Origin: Fervidibacter canadensis
GTDB taxonomy: Bacteria; Armatimonadota; Fervidibacteria; Fervidibacterales; Fervidibacteraceae
Assembly: GCA_041446545.1 (NCBI GenBank)
Contig: JBGOEJ010000014.1
Span: 29,563 to 93,562, forward strand
DNA length: 64,000 bases
Reading direction: 5' to 3'
Below the pieces are notes generated by a model, which saw only the letters and a list, made by a program, of their open reading frames with translations, had not been told where the DNA came from and did no database searches. How positions within the stretch are numbered: position 1 is the first letter of the stretch; each line of letters begins with the position of its first letter. Made by a program: the position numbers and the translations under genes. This document shows, piece by piece, positions 32,837 through 40,872 of the stretch.

Positions 32837-34258
32837 ATGGAAAAGACGCCATGGGATGCCATCGTCGTCGGAGGCGGACCTGCTGGCTACACGGCTGCCA
32901 TCCGACTTTGCCAACGAGGTCTGCGGACGCTTTTGATAGAAGCGAATCAGTTGGGGGGTGTCTGCCTCAATCGGGGATGCATCCCGTCCAAAGCCTTGAT
33001 CCACTGCGCTCATTTATGGACGCAACTTGTGCGGGCAGAGCAGTTCGGCATCCACATCGGGAAGGTGGAGTTTGATTGGCAAGGGATGAAGGCGTGGGCG
33101 GAAAAAACGGTGGCGACATTGAGACGGGGTTTGCAAACCCTGCTGCGCCATCACGGTGTGGAGGTTTTGCAGGGCTTCGCACAACCCGAAGAGCCAACAG
33201 CCATCCGTTGTGTGACGGCGGATGGAAAGGTGCAACGGCTTTCGTCTCGCGCTGTCATTTGGGCAACAGGCTCATCGCCCACTTTGCTTCCTCACGATGA
33301 GGGGGCTAAAGTCTTCACCGAAGAAGAGGCACTCTTTTGGGACGCCTTGCCTGACAGGCTTGTCATTATCGGAGGCGGAGCATCGGGTGTGGAGTTGGCT
33401 TGGCTTTTCAATGCGTTGGGCGTGAAGGTGACTTTGATAGAGATGTTGCCTCACTTGTTGCCGATGATGGACGAGGAAGTCTCACAGGCGCTTCAGTCGG
33501 CACTGGAGAAGCAAGGCATCACCGTTCAGACGAGGACAAAGGTGGCGCGCATTGAAAAAAGCCCGATGGGCTCAATGGTCGTGAGCGAAGGGGGCAGACG
33601 ATGGGAGGCAGATGCCGTCGTTTGTGCCATCGGACGACACCCTAACAGCGAGCCTTTACGAAGGCTTGGTGCTGCGACCGACCACAGCGGGGCTGTCGTC
33701 GTTAATGAATGGCAGCAAACGAACTTACCCAATGTTTTTGCCGTCGGGGATGTCGTGCATGGGGGTTGGACGGCGCATGGCGGGATGGCAGAAGGGGAAC
33801 GAGCGGCAGAGGCGATTGCGACCCAGTTGGCGGAAGGGCGCTTGCCACCGCCCTCACCGCCCTCCCTCGTGCCCTTCGCTTGCTTTTGTGAGCCGCAAGC
33901 GTTGCGGGTAGGGTTGACAGAGAAGGAAGCGCAAGAGAAAGGTTACGCCGTGAAAGTTAGTCGCTTTTCGTGGCGGGCGTGCGGGGCTGCAGTGGCAGCG
34001 AATGAGACGGAAGGGTTTGTGAAAGTGGTCGCTGAAGAGCAAACGGGGCGAGTGTTGGGGGTTCACATTTTGGGGATGGGAGCGGCAAACTTGAACGGCG
34101 AAGCCGTTGCCCTCGTCGCTCAGGGACTGACAGCGGCACAAGCCGCCTCTTTCCTTCGGCAACATCCGACCCTGAGCGAGGGGATTGTTGAGGCTCTTTG
34201 GTCCCTCATGGGACGACCACTGCATAGCACCCATCGGGCAACTCGGAGGCGAGGTTAA
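32837..34258 (+). CDS. lpdA: Dihydrolipoyl dehydrogenase
   Basis: FAD disulfide oxidoreductase (E3 of 2-oxo-acid dehydrogenase or glycine-cleavage systems). 473 residues. FAD motif VVGGGPAGYTAAI, redox disulfide in GGVCLNRGCIPSKAL, NAD motif IIGGGASGVELAWLF, second FAD motif NVFAVGDVV, and the C-terminal catalytic pair in RQHPTLSEGIVEAL. The stretch LPPPSPPSLVPF (about residues 337-348) is unusual for the family and may come from a repeat-like insertion. No E1/E2 genes are adjacent. ATG at 32837; its stop is directly followed by a response-regulator gene with no gap. Confidence 0.93.
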   Translation: MEKTPWDAIVVGGGPAGYTAAIRLCQRGLRTLLIEANQLGGVCLNRGCIPSKALIHCAHLWTQLVRAEQFGIHIGKVEFDWQGMKAWAEKTVATLRRGLQTLLRHHGVEVLQGFAQPEEPTAIRCVTADGKVQRLSSRAVIWATGSSPTLLPHDEGAKVFTEEEALFWDALPDRLVIIGGGASGVELAWLFNALGVKVTLIEMLPHLLPMMDEEVSQALQSALEKQGITVQTRTKVARIEKSPMGSMVVSEGGRRWEADAVVCAIGRHPNSEPLRRLGAATDHSGAVVVNEWQQTNLPNVFAVGDVVHGGWTAHGGMAEGERAAEAIATQLAEGRLPPPSPPSLVPFACFCEPQALRVGLTEKEAQEKGYAVKVSRFSWRACGAAVAANETEGFVKVVAEEQTGRVLGVHILGMGAANLNGEAVALVAQGLTAAQAASFLRQHPTLSEGIVEALWSLMGRPLHSTHRATRRRG

Positions 34259-34645
34259 ATGCCCGGCTATATTTTGGTCGTTGATGACGAAGAGGCTGTT
34301 CGGTCGGTGATTGTGGAGGCATTGCGGGTGGAAGGTTTTGAGGTGCGGGAAGCCCAAAGCGGGCAGGAAGCCTTAGAGCAAATCACCCTTGACCCGCCCG
34401 ACTTGCTCATCGCAGATGTCCTCATGCCCGAAATGGATGGCTTCACCCTTTGCCAAAAAATTCGGGCGTTGCCTGCTCCCCTCAACGGCTTGCCCATCAT
34501 CTTGCTGACAGCGTTGGACACCACTTTGGGGAGACAGGTCGGTCAGGAAGCGGGCGCAGACCTTTACCTGACCAAACCCTTCAGCCCTCGGCAGTTGCGG
34601 GAGAAAGTGCGCCAAGTGTTGGCGGCGCGAAAAGCGCAAGGGTAG
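34259..34645 (+). CDS. Single-domain response regulator 1
   Basis: 128-residue CheY-like receiver domain without an output domain: acidic pair VVDDEEA, phospho-acceptor Asp in LLIADVLMPEMDGF, switch Thr/Ser in ILLTALD and Lys in YLTKPFSPRQLREK. It probably acts by protein-protein contact or phosphotransfer. It starts immediately after the lpdA stop and is followed after 46 bp by a second receiver protein with the same PFSPRQL helix, so the pair likely arose by duplication. No histidine kinase gene is in the window. Confidence 0.93.
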   Translation: MPGYILVVDDEEAVRSVIVEALRVEGFEVREAQSGQEALEQITLDPPDLLIADVLMPEMDGFTLCQKIRALPAPLNGLPIILLTALDTTLGRQVGQEAGADLYLTKPFSPRQLREKVRQVLAARKAQG

Positions 34646-34691
34646 TCACCAAAGGAAGTCGCTCCACCCGTCGCAAAGGAGGGGAGGGTTG

Positions 34692-35078
34692 ATGCCGAAG
34701 CGGATTTTGGTCGTGGATGACGAAGTGGCGATCGTGCGGATGTTGAAGGAGCGGTTGGAGTCGGCGGGATTTGAAGTGCTGACGGCTTACGATGGCGTCC
34801 AAGCCGTAGAAGTGGCACGGCAAGAATGCCCTGACTTGATCGTCATGGATGTGACGATGCCGCGTATGGACGGGTTGACAGCGGCGCAACAATTGCGCGC
34901 CGACCCGACGACGGCGCACATCCCTATCGTGATGCTGACAGCACGGGGGCAAGAAAGCGACGAACAAGCGGGTTACGCCGCTGGCGCCGTTCGCTACTTC
35001 ACCAAGCCTTTTAGTCCCCGCCAACTGGTGCAAGAATTGAGGGCGTTGTTGAGCAACGACGAACCTACTCCGTCGTAA
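34692..35078 (+). CDS. Single-domain response regulator 2
   Basis: 128-residue receiver domain with VVDDEVAIVRML, phospho-Asp in LIVMDVTMPRMDGL, IVMLTAR and FTKPFSPRQLVQEL. No output domain. ATG 34692 is preferred over the adjacent TTG at 34689; AAAGGAGGGGAGG lies upstream. Similar to its neighbour in the alpha-4/5 region, suggesting shared partners. Followed by the GyrA-CTD-like gene with its own AAAGGAGGTGG site. Confidence 0.93.
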   Translation: MPKRILVVDDEVAIVRMLKERLESAGFEVLTAYDGVQAVEVARQECPDLIVMDVTMPRMDGLTAAQQLRADPTTAHIPIVMLTARGQESDEQAGYAAGAVRYFTKPFSPRQLVQELRALLSNDEPTPS

Positions 35079-35112
35079 CGGTTGCTGGGACCTCAAAGGA
35101 GGTGGCAAGACG

Positions 35113-35421
35113 GTGCCTTTCTCCCACCGCCTTCGTTACCTTCTCATCGTCACTCAGGATGGCTACGGAAAACGGACACCGTTGGAAGACATTAAACCTC
35201 GCCGCCGAGGGGCAAAAGGGACGACGGCGCTTCGGGAGGACCGACAAATGGGGGGCGTGGCGCTGGTCGGTGACGATGGCGATGTTTTAATCGTCACCAA
35301 GAAAGGGCGTATCCTTCGGGTCGCCGTCAAAGAAATTGCCGTTCTCTCTCGGTCGGGTCGGGGTGGGCGTGTCATCCAACTGGAAGAAGGCGACCAGGTC
35401 GTCGCTGTCCTTCCTTTGTGA
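35113..35421 (+). CDS. Free-standing GyrA C-terminal-domain (beta-pinwheel) fragment protein
   Basis: 102 residues that match about two blades of the DNA-wrapping C-terminal domain of gyrase subunit A: LLIVTQDGYGKRTPLEDIKP, then a GyrA-box-like RRRGAKGT, ALVGDDGDVLIVTKKGRILRV and VIQLEEGDQVVAVLPL. No breakage-reunion domain is present and the gene has a strong AAAGGAGGTGG site with a GTG start, so it looks like a real small gene rather than decay. A full pinwheel has six blades; two blades might oligomerise or cap DNA. It sits after two response regulators and overlaps the next frame. Function unknown; a nucleoid or topoisomerase-modulating role is only inference. Confidence 0.8.
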   Translation: MPFSHRLRYLLIVTQDGYGKRTPLEDIKPRRRGAKGTTALREDRQMGGVALVGDDGDVLIVTKKGRILRVAVKEIAVLSRSGRGGRVIQLEEGDQVVAVLPL

Positions 35422-35435
35422 GGGGGCTTTTGGTG

Positions 35436-36461
35436 ATGGAACGCCGCTTGACTTTTCACTGGCAGCCATCTCCCTTCTCCTCTTCGCCACCTCGCTTGCT
35501 TTTTGTCGGCTTGGGTGCGATTGGCTTGATGGCAGCGCGTTTAGCCTTACAACGCACCGATGTCCAAGTCGTCGGGGCAGTGGACACAGACCCACAGAAA
35601 GTCGGACAAGACTTGGGCTTCCTGACAGGTTGGGGACGCACCCATGTCCTCGTCAGCCCTTCCTTGTCCGACGCCCTTGCCGCAACCCAACCTACCGTCG
35701 CTCTTGTCGCCACTGCCTCAAGGGTTGCCGACATCTTGCCCACCTTGCATATCCTTGTGGAGGCAGGGGTTCACATCGTCGCTTCGTCCGAAGAGTTGTT
35801 CTTCCCTTGGCTGACCGAGGCGGAAGTGGCAACCTTGCATGAAAAGGCAAAAGAGCGGGGTGTCGTCATCGTTGGGGCGGGGGTCAATCCAGGGTTCGTC
35901 ATGGACCGATTGCCTGCGTTCCTTGCTCAAGCCTGCGTCAACTTACGGGGCATCATCGTGCGCCGCATCGTGGACTTGACGACGCGCCGCCAAAAGTTGC
36001 AGCAAAAGATGGGCGTTGGGTTGACCTTAGCGGCTTTTGAGCAATTGGCTGCCGAAGGAAAGTTGGGGCATGTCGGTTTACCTCAATCCGCCGCTTTCTT
36101 AGCCGCCACTTTGAACATCCCTGTCTCGCATCTGACGGAAACCCTCCGTCCTTTGACCGACGAATCAGGCATCGTGCGGGGCGTGGAGCAAATCGCTATC
36201 GGTTGGGAAGGCGAGTATCCGAGGGTTCGTTTGGAGTTGCAGATGGTCATGGACGCTGCCAACCCACGCGATGAAGTGGAGATTGATGCCGACCCACCCA
36301 TTCACTTGGTCATTCACGGCGGGGTCGCTGGCGATGAGGCAACGGCTGCCATCCTTGTCAACACCGCCACTTGGGTAGACCGATTGCCGCCCGGTGTTCA
36401 TAGCGGGGCTGCTTGGTTTCCTCGCCTCGCTTCGTTGCCTTTCGCCACTGGCTCTTTTTAG
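35436..36461 (+). CDS. NAD(P)-dependent dehydrogenase, DapB-like (2,4-diaminopentanoate dehydrogenase type)
   Basis: 341 residues with a Rossmann N-terminus (LLFVGLGAIGLMAARLAL, VVGAVDTDPQKVG) and C-terminal domain (GAGVNPGFVMDRLPAFLAQ, then DLTTRRQKLQQKMGVGL) characteristic of dihydrodipicolinate-reductase-like proteins related to 2,4-diaminopentanoate dehydrogenase. Substrate unknown. The frame starts at GTG 35418 overlapping the previous stop; ATG 35436 has GAGGGGG at 8 bases and is preferred. A true dapB lies at 54.8-55.7 kb, so this is a paralogue with another role. Confidence 0.75.
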   Translation: MERRLTFHWQPSPFSSSPPRLLFVGLGAIGLMAARLALQRTDVQVVGAVDTDPQKVGQDLGFLTGWGRTHVLVSPSLSDALAATQPTVALVATASRVADILPTLHILVEAGVHIVASSEELFFPWLTEAEVATLHEKAKERGVVIVGAGVNPGFVMDRLPAFLAQACVNLRGIIVRRIVDLTTRRQKLQQKMGVGLTLAAFEQLAAEGKLGHVGLPQSAAFLAATLNIPVSHLTETLRPLTDESGIVRGVEQIAIGWEGEYPRVRLELQMVMDAANPRDEVEIDADPPIHLVIHGGVAGDEATAAILVNTATWVDRLPPGVHSGAAWFPRLASLPFATGSF

Positions 36462-36502
36462 ACCTGTCACCTTCTTGGGGGTTCAAAGGCAGGGGAGGCG
36501 CT

Positions 36503-37519
36503 ATGAAGGCAGTCGTGTTGGACGCTCCAAAACGATGGCGGGTCGCTGATGTGCCCGACCCAACACCTTCTGACGATGAAGTGGTCGTGGCGGTCAGTGC
36601 CTGTGGCGTTTGCGGGACAGACCGCCACCTTTTTGAGGGCGAATTTCCCGCCGCTTTTCCTCTCATCCCAGGTCACGAGTTGGCGGGGAAAGTGGTGGCG
36701 GTGGGCAAGCAAGTTCGGCACCTCAAAGTCGGCGATTTCATCGTCGTCCATCCCAACAAGCCCTGCCGCACTTGCCTCTTCTGCCGAGAGGGCGACGAGC
36801 ACTTGTGCGAGAATTTGCAGGCTTACGGCATCCATCTGCCCGGCGGGTTCGCCCAATTCGTGGCGGTGCGGGCGGAAAATGTCCATCCCGCTGAGGGATT
36901 GACACCGTTGCAAGCTGCGTGGGCAGAGCCGCTGTCCTGCTGCCTGCATGGGTTGCGAAAAGTCGGCGTCCGAACAGGTGAACGGGTGTTAGTGTTGGGT
37001 TGCGGACCGATGGGGTTGCTGTTTGTGGAATTAGCATTGCTGCATGGTGCAGCGGTGGTCGTGGCAGTGGATGGCTTCGCCGCCCGCAAAGAAGCGGCGA
37101 AAAAAGTCGGAGCGACATGGGCATTGATGCCCGATGAATTGGAGGAGAACGGTAGCGATATCGCCCCCGGCGGCTTCTCGCTGGTCATTGAAGCCAGTGG
37201 CAATCCACAGGCAGTGGCTTTCGGCTTGCGTTGGGTGCGGGCAGGAGGGCGTTTTCTGCAATTTGGTGTCTGCCCGATGGAAGCGGCTGTCTCCATCGCT
37301 CCCTTCGTCATCTATCGCCGCGAACTGATGCTCGTCGGCAGTTTCTCCCTCAACCGCGAAATGCCTGCGGCGATTGAATTGCTGCGTTCGGGGCGGTTGA
37401 ATGTCAGCGCCTTGACGACGCATCAACTGCCCCTTGAAGGCTACGGGGATGCTTTGCAGTTGATGCGGGAAGGCAGGGCGTTGAAAGTGCAATTGCTGCC
37501 CGACGGCAGAGGTCAATAG
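36503..37519 (+). CDS. Zinc-dependent alcohol/polyol dehydrogenase (MDR)
   Basis: 338 residues. Catalytic zinc ligands in GVCGTDRHLF and GHELAGKVV; the four structural zinc cysteines are in PCRTCLFCREGDEHLC; NAD site VLVLGCGPMGLLFVELAL. The pattern is closest to sorbitol/threonine-type dehydrogenases that act on sugar alcohols. ATG 36503 follows AGGGGAGG. It converges on ldh with a 7-bp overlap of the reading frames at the stops. Substrate not determinable. Confidence 0.9.
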   Translation: MKAVVLDAPKRWRVADVPDPTPSDDEVVVAVSACGVCGTDRHLFEGEFPAAFPLIPGHELAGKVVAVGKQVRHLKVGDFIVVHPNKPCRTCLFCREGDEHLCENLQAYGIHLPGGFAQFVAVRAENVHPAEGLTPLQAAWAEPLSCCLHGLRKVGVRTGERVLVLGCGPMGLLFVELALLHGAAVVVAVDGFAARKEAAKKVGATWALMPDELEENGSDIAPGGFSLVIEASGNPQAVAFGLRWVRAGGRFLQFGVCPMEAAVSIAPFVIYRRELMLVGSFSLNREMPAAIELLRSGRLNVSALTTHQLPLEGYGDALQLMREGRALKVQLLPDGRGQ

Positions 37520-38445
37520 CCGATTTGTGTCGCCGCTTGTTTGAGGATTTCGGCGCTGCGGCGCAACCCATCCCGCTCCTCGTCGCTTAAGGGCGGTCGC
37601 AAGGTGGCGACGACGCCCGTTCGTCCGATGATGCGGGGGAGCGACAGAGCGACTTCTTTGACGCCTTCCACCTCGTCGTTGAGGATGGACACGGTAAAGA
37701 GGGCTCGTTCGTCGTGCAGGATGGCGCGCGCCAAGCGGGCTAAGGCGGCGCCGATGCCGAAGTAAGTAGCACCCTTGCCTTCTATGATGCGGTAAGCGGC
37801 GCGGCGCACGCCTTCGTCAATGCGCTGCCGCATCTCTTCGGGCAACGGACGCCCAATCTGCTCGGCAAATTTGAGCAACGGCACTCCACCCACCATCGCA
37901 TTGGACCAACACAGCACCTCCGAATCGCCATGCTCGCCGACGACATACGCATGGATGGAATGGGGCGAAACGCCTAAGTATTCCCCCAACAAAGCGCGAA
38001 ACCGGGCGGTGTCCAAAATCGTCCCAGAGCCGATAACCCGTTCGGGGGGCAAACCCGAAAGGCGTGTCGCCACCTGCGTCATCACATCTACGGGGTTAGT
38101 GGCGATGAGCAAGATGGCGTTGGGGGCATAGCGAGCGATTTGCGGGATGATATCCCGAAAGACTTGAGCGTTGCGGTCTAAAAGTTGCAGCCGCGTTTCG
38201 CCAGGACGCTGGGCGACGCCTGCGGCGATGACGACAATCGCCGCCCCATGCAAATCAGGGTAATCGCCCATGCGGATAGTGACGGGATGGGCAAAAGGTG
38301 TGGCGTGAAGGATGTCTTGGGCATGGGCGTCAGCGAGCCGTCGGTCTAAGTCAAGGAGCACCAACTCACTTGCCACGCCCATCAGGGTCATCGCATAAGC
38401 CGTCGTGCTGCCGACAAAGCCACTCCCGACGACACCAACCTTCAT
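37513..38445 (-). CDS. ldh: L-lactate dehydrogenase
   Basis: NAD-dependent lactate/pyruvate interconversion. 310 residues. GSGFVGSTTAY cofactor motif, NPVDVMTQVA, and the catalytic GEHGDSEV loop are present. The specificity residue in the mobile loop (GVAQRPGETRL) is Gln, as in lactate dehydrogenases, rather than Arg of malate dehydrogenases, which supports LDH. Lies downstream of purQ on the same strand with a 66-bp gap. Confidence 0.9.
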   Translation of the reverse strand: MKVGVVGSGFVGSTTAYAMTLMGVASELVLLDLDRRLADAHAQDILHATPFAHPVTIRMGDYPDLHGAAIVVIAAGVAQRPGETRLQLLDRNAQVFRDIIPQIARYAPNAILLIATNPVDVMTQVATRLSGLPPERVIGSGTILDTARFRALLGEYLGVSPHSIHAYVVGEHGDSEVLCWSNAMVGGVPLLKFAEQIGRPLPEEMRQRIDEGVRRAAYRIIEGKGATYFGIGAALARLARAILHDERALFTVSILNDEVEGVKEVALSLPRIIGRTGVVATLRPPLSDEERDGLRRSAEILKQAATQIGY

Positions 38446-38511
38446 CGCACAGCCCTCCTTTCCCTTCTTTCGTCCTGCCCTCAGAGGCGTTCGCCATCAT
38501 GGCGCGCTGCT

Positions 38512-39207
38512 TCACCGCACCGCAACTGCCGAAAGGAGGGATTGCCACAAAAGCAGTCCGTCGGTTGAGCCGAGGAGGGCTTCCGATGCCCGCTCAGGGT
38601 GAGGCATCATGCCCAGCACATTCCCGCGCTCATTGACGATGCCAGCGATGTTGGCGATAGACCCGTTAGGGTTTGCCTCGTCGGTGACTTGACCGTCGGG
38701 AGTGCAGTAGCGAAAAACGATTTGCCCATGCCGTTCCAACTTTGCCAGCGTCTCTTCGTCGCAATAGTAACGCCCGTCGCCATGTGCTATGGGGATGCGG
38801 ATGACTTGCCCTTTGCGATACCTGTGGGTAAAGGGCGTTTCGGCGTTTTCCACGCGCAGGTGGACGAACTTGCAGATAAAGTGCAAGGAACGGTTGCGCA
38901 ACAAAGCGCCCGGCAACAGACCTGCTTCCACAAGGATTTGGAAGCCGTTACAGATGCCGATGACCAAACCGCCTCGGTCGGCAAACTCTTTGACGGCATC
39001 CATGACGGGAGAGAAGCGGGCGATGGCACCGACCCGCAAATAGTCGCCGTAAGAGAAGCCGCCAGGCAAAACCACGACATCAAAGCGGCTCAAATCCCGC
39101 TCTTCGTGCCAAACAAACTCCGCCTTTAACCCAAGCACTTTGGTGACGACATGGTGACAGTCTCGGTCACAATTGCTGCCAGGGAAAACGATGATCCCAA
39201 ACCGCAT
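38512..39207 (-). CDS. purQ: Phosphoribosylformylglycinamidine synthase subunit PurQ
   Basis: Glutaminase subunit delivering ammonia to PurL in purine synthesis; 231 residues. Class I glutamine amidotransferase triad: Cys in GICNGFQ, His and Glu in MMPHPERASE; N-terminus MRFGIIVFPGSNCDRD is standard. GGAGGC lies before ATG 39207; the upstream extension is not conserved. purL and purS are not beside it. Divergent from kdsD. Confidence 0.96.
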   Translation of the reverse strand: MRFGIIVFPGSNCDRDCHHVVTKVLGLKAEFVWHEERDLSRFDVVVLPGGFSYGDYLRVGAIARFSPVMDAVKEFADRGGLVIGICNGFQILVEAGLLPGALLRNRSLHFICKFVHLRVENAETPFTHRYRKGQVIRIPIAHGDGRYYCDEETLAKLERHGQIVFRYCTPDGQVTDEANPNGSIANIAGIVNERGNVLGMMPHPERASEALLGSTDGLLLWQSLLSAVAVR

Positions 39208-39265
39208 TCTCCGTTGCCTCCTTCCTCTCACGGCTGTCCAACATTTTGGCGTCCCTGATGCCGCT

Positions 39266-39286
39266 GTCTTCTGTCCCGTGTTACCC
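39266..39286. repeat. Three heptanucleotide units between purQ and kdsD
   Basis: GTCTTCT, GTCCCGT, GTTACCC in register in the divergent intergenic region; weaker than other arrays. Confidence 0.5.
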
Positions 39287-39313
39287 TCTTCCAAAGCGAG
39301 GTGTCATCGCAAA

Positions 39314-40300
39314 ATGCAAAACCATCCAACCTCCTACGACAACTTGATGCAACTGGCGAAGGAAGTGTTGCGGTTGGAGGCGCAAGCCATCGCACGGCTT
39401 TCCGAGCGCCTCAACGAAGCCTTTGTGCGGGCAGTCCATCTCCTCGTCCATTGTCAAGGGCATGTCGTCGTCACGGGCATGGGCAAGTCTGGCGCCATCG
39501 GCAAAAAGATTGCTGCCACCCTCTCCAGCACGGGCACGCCCGCCCTCTTTTTGCACCCTGCTGAAGGCGTTCACGGTGATCTGGGTGCGGTGACGGCGCG
39601 GGATGTCGTTTTGATGCTCACCTACAGTGGCGAGACGGACGAACTGGTGACCATTTTGCCTGCCTTGAAGCGGTTGGGAGTGCCCCTCATCGTGATGACA
39701 GGCAACCTTCAATCCACTCTGGCGAAAGCCGCTGATGTCGTTTTGGATGTCTCGGTGGAGCGAGAGGCTTGCCCTTTCAACCTTGCTCCCACCGCCAGCA
39801 CCGCCGCCATGTTGGCGATGGGCGATGCGTTGGCTTTGGCGGCGATGACCGTCCGTCGGTTCACTCCCGACGATTTCGCCCGTTTGCATCCCGCTGGCGC
39901 GTTGGGACGAAGATTGCTCTTGCGCGTTAAAGATGTCATGCGCACTGGCGAGCGCTTAGCCATCATCCATGTCAGCGAGCCGACGAAGGCTGCTTTTGCT
40001 GCCATCACCAAAGCGCGGGCTGGCGCCTGTGTCGTCGTGGACGACGACGGCAAGTTATGCGGCATCGTCACGGATGGCGATTTGCGTCGGTCCCTTTTGC
40101 GCGATGTCTCCCTCTTCCATGCTCCCGTCACCGAAGTCATGACCAAAACGCCAAAAGTCATTCATCCCGACGCCCTCGCGGCGGAAGCCTTGCGATTGAT
40201 GCAAGCCCACCAAATTGATGACCTGCCCGTCGTGGACGAGCACCATCGCCCCATCGGAATGGTAGATGTGCAAGACCTGCTTCGGGCAGGGCTTGTATAG
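39314..40300 (+). CDS. kdsD: Arabinose-5-phosphate isomerase (KdsD/KpsF)
   Basis: Converts ribulose-5-phosphate to arabinose-5-phosphate for Kdo synthesis, part of LPS inner core assembly. 328 residues: SIS domain (GMGKSGAIGKKIAATLSSTGTPALFLHPAEG with the catalytic Lys/Glu/His set, then SYSGETDE-like LTYSGETDE) and two CBS domains (KDVMRTGERL and TEVMTKTPKV). ATG 39314 has only a weak GAGGTG site; ATG 39344 is an alternative. Its presence supports a diderm cell envelope. Confidence 0.93.
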   Translation: MQNHPTSYDNLMQLAKEVLRLEAQAIARLSERLNEAFVRAVHLLVHCQGHVVVTGMGKSGAIGKKIAATLSSTGTPALFLHPAEGVHGDLGAVTARDVVLMLTYSGETDELVTILPALKRLGVPLIVMTGNLQSTLAKAADVVLDVSVEREACPFNLAPTASTAAMLAMGDALALAAMTVRRFTPDDFARLHPAGALGRRLLLRVKDVMRTGERLAIIHVSEPTKAAFAAITKARAGACVVVDDDGKLCGIVTDGDLRRSLLRDVSLFHAPVTEVMTKTPKVIHPDALAAEALRLMQAHQIDDLPVVDEHHRPIGMVDVQDLLRAGLV

Positions 40301-40345
40301 TTGCCTTCAAGTCCTGCCGAAAAGAAATTGGGCACTGTCAAAGGG

Positions 40346-40864
40346 GTGATCGCTTTGCAGGAAATGGAGTGGCTTGAACGGCTCTGGCAGCAAGTCAGTC
40401 AACTGGCAGGTCAAGTCGCTACCAAACAAGAGTTGCTGCGGTTGGAAGAACGGTTGATGGACTGCGCCCATCGGGAGATGGTGGAGCGGCTCATCGGCAA
40501 AGTGGACACCTTGCTCATCAATGCGGCGACGAAATTGGAAGTCGCCCGCTTGGATGGGCGGTGGGAAAATGCCCCCACAAAAGACGATGTCGCCCGCTTG
40601 GAGGCGAAACTGACAGATGCCATCGCCCGCTTGCCGACCAAACAAGACATCACCCTCTTGGAAACCCGCTTGGAAAAGACGCCCACAAGGGACGAATGGC
40701 AACAAACGGCGTCGCTTTTGTTGGACAAGTTGGAAGCAACCGAGCGCGCCCTAACACAAGCCCATCAACGCTTGCGAAGTGTTCAAGGGTGGCTTTTGTT
40801 CCTGACATTGCTCAATGGGTTGCTGCTTTCAGGGTTGCTCTTTTGGCTGGTGCGACACCCGTAA
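40346..40864 (+). CDS. Coiled-coil protein with C-terminal membrane anchor
   Basis: About 170 residues. Long charged heptad-like helices (LWQQVSQLAGQVATKQELLRLEERL, VARLDGRWENAPTKDDVARLEAKLTDAIARLPTKQDITLLETRL are shown here only as region descriptors) with repeating TK(D/Q)(D/E/I) steps, and a single C-terminal span (GWLLFLTLLNGLLLSGLLFWLV). Resembles DUF1640-like anchored coiled coils. Start uncertain: GTG 40346, ATG 40364 or TTG 40301, none with a good ribosome-binding site. Follows kdsD on the same strand. Function unknown. Confidence 0.6.
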   Translation: MIALQEMEWLERLWQQVSQLAGQVATKQELLRLEERLMDCAHREMVERLIGKVDTLLINAATKLEVARLDGRWENAPTKDDVARLEAKLTDAIARLPTKQDITLLETRLEKTPTRDEWQQTASLLLDKLEATERALTQAHQRLRSVQGWLLFLTLLNGLLLSGLLFWLVRHP

Positions 40865-40872
40865 AGGCTTGG

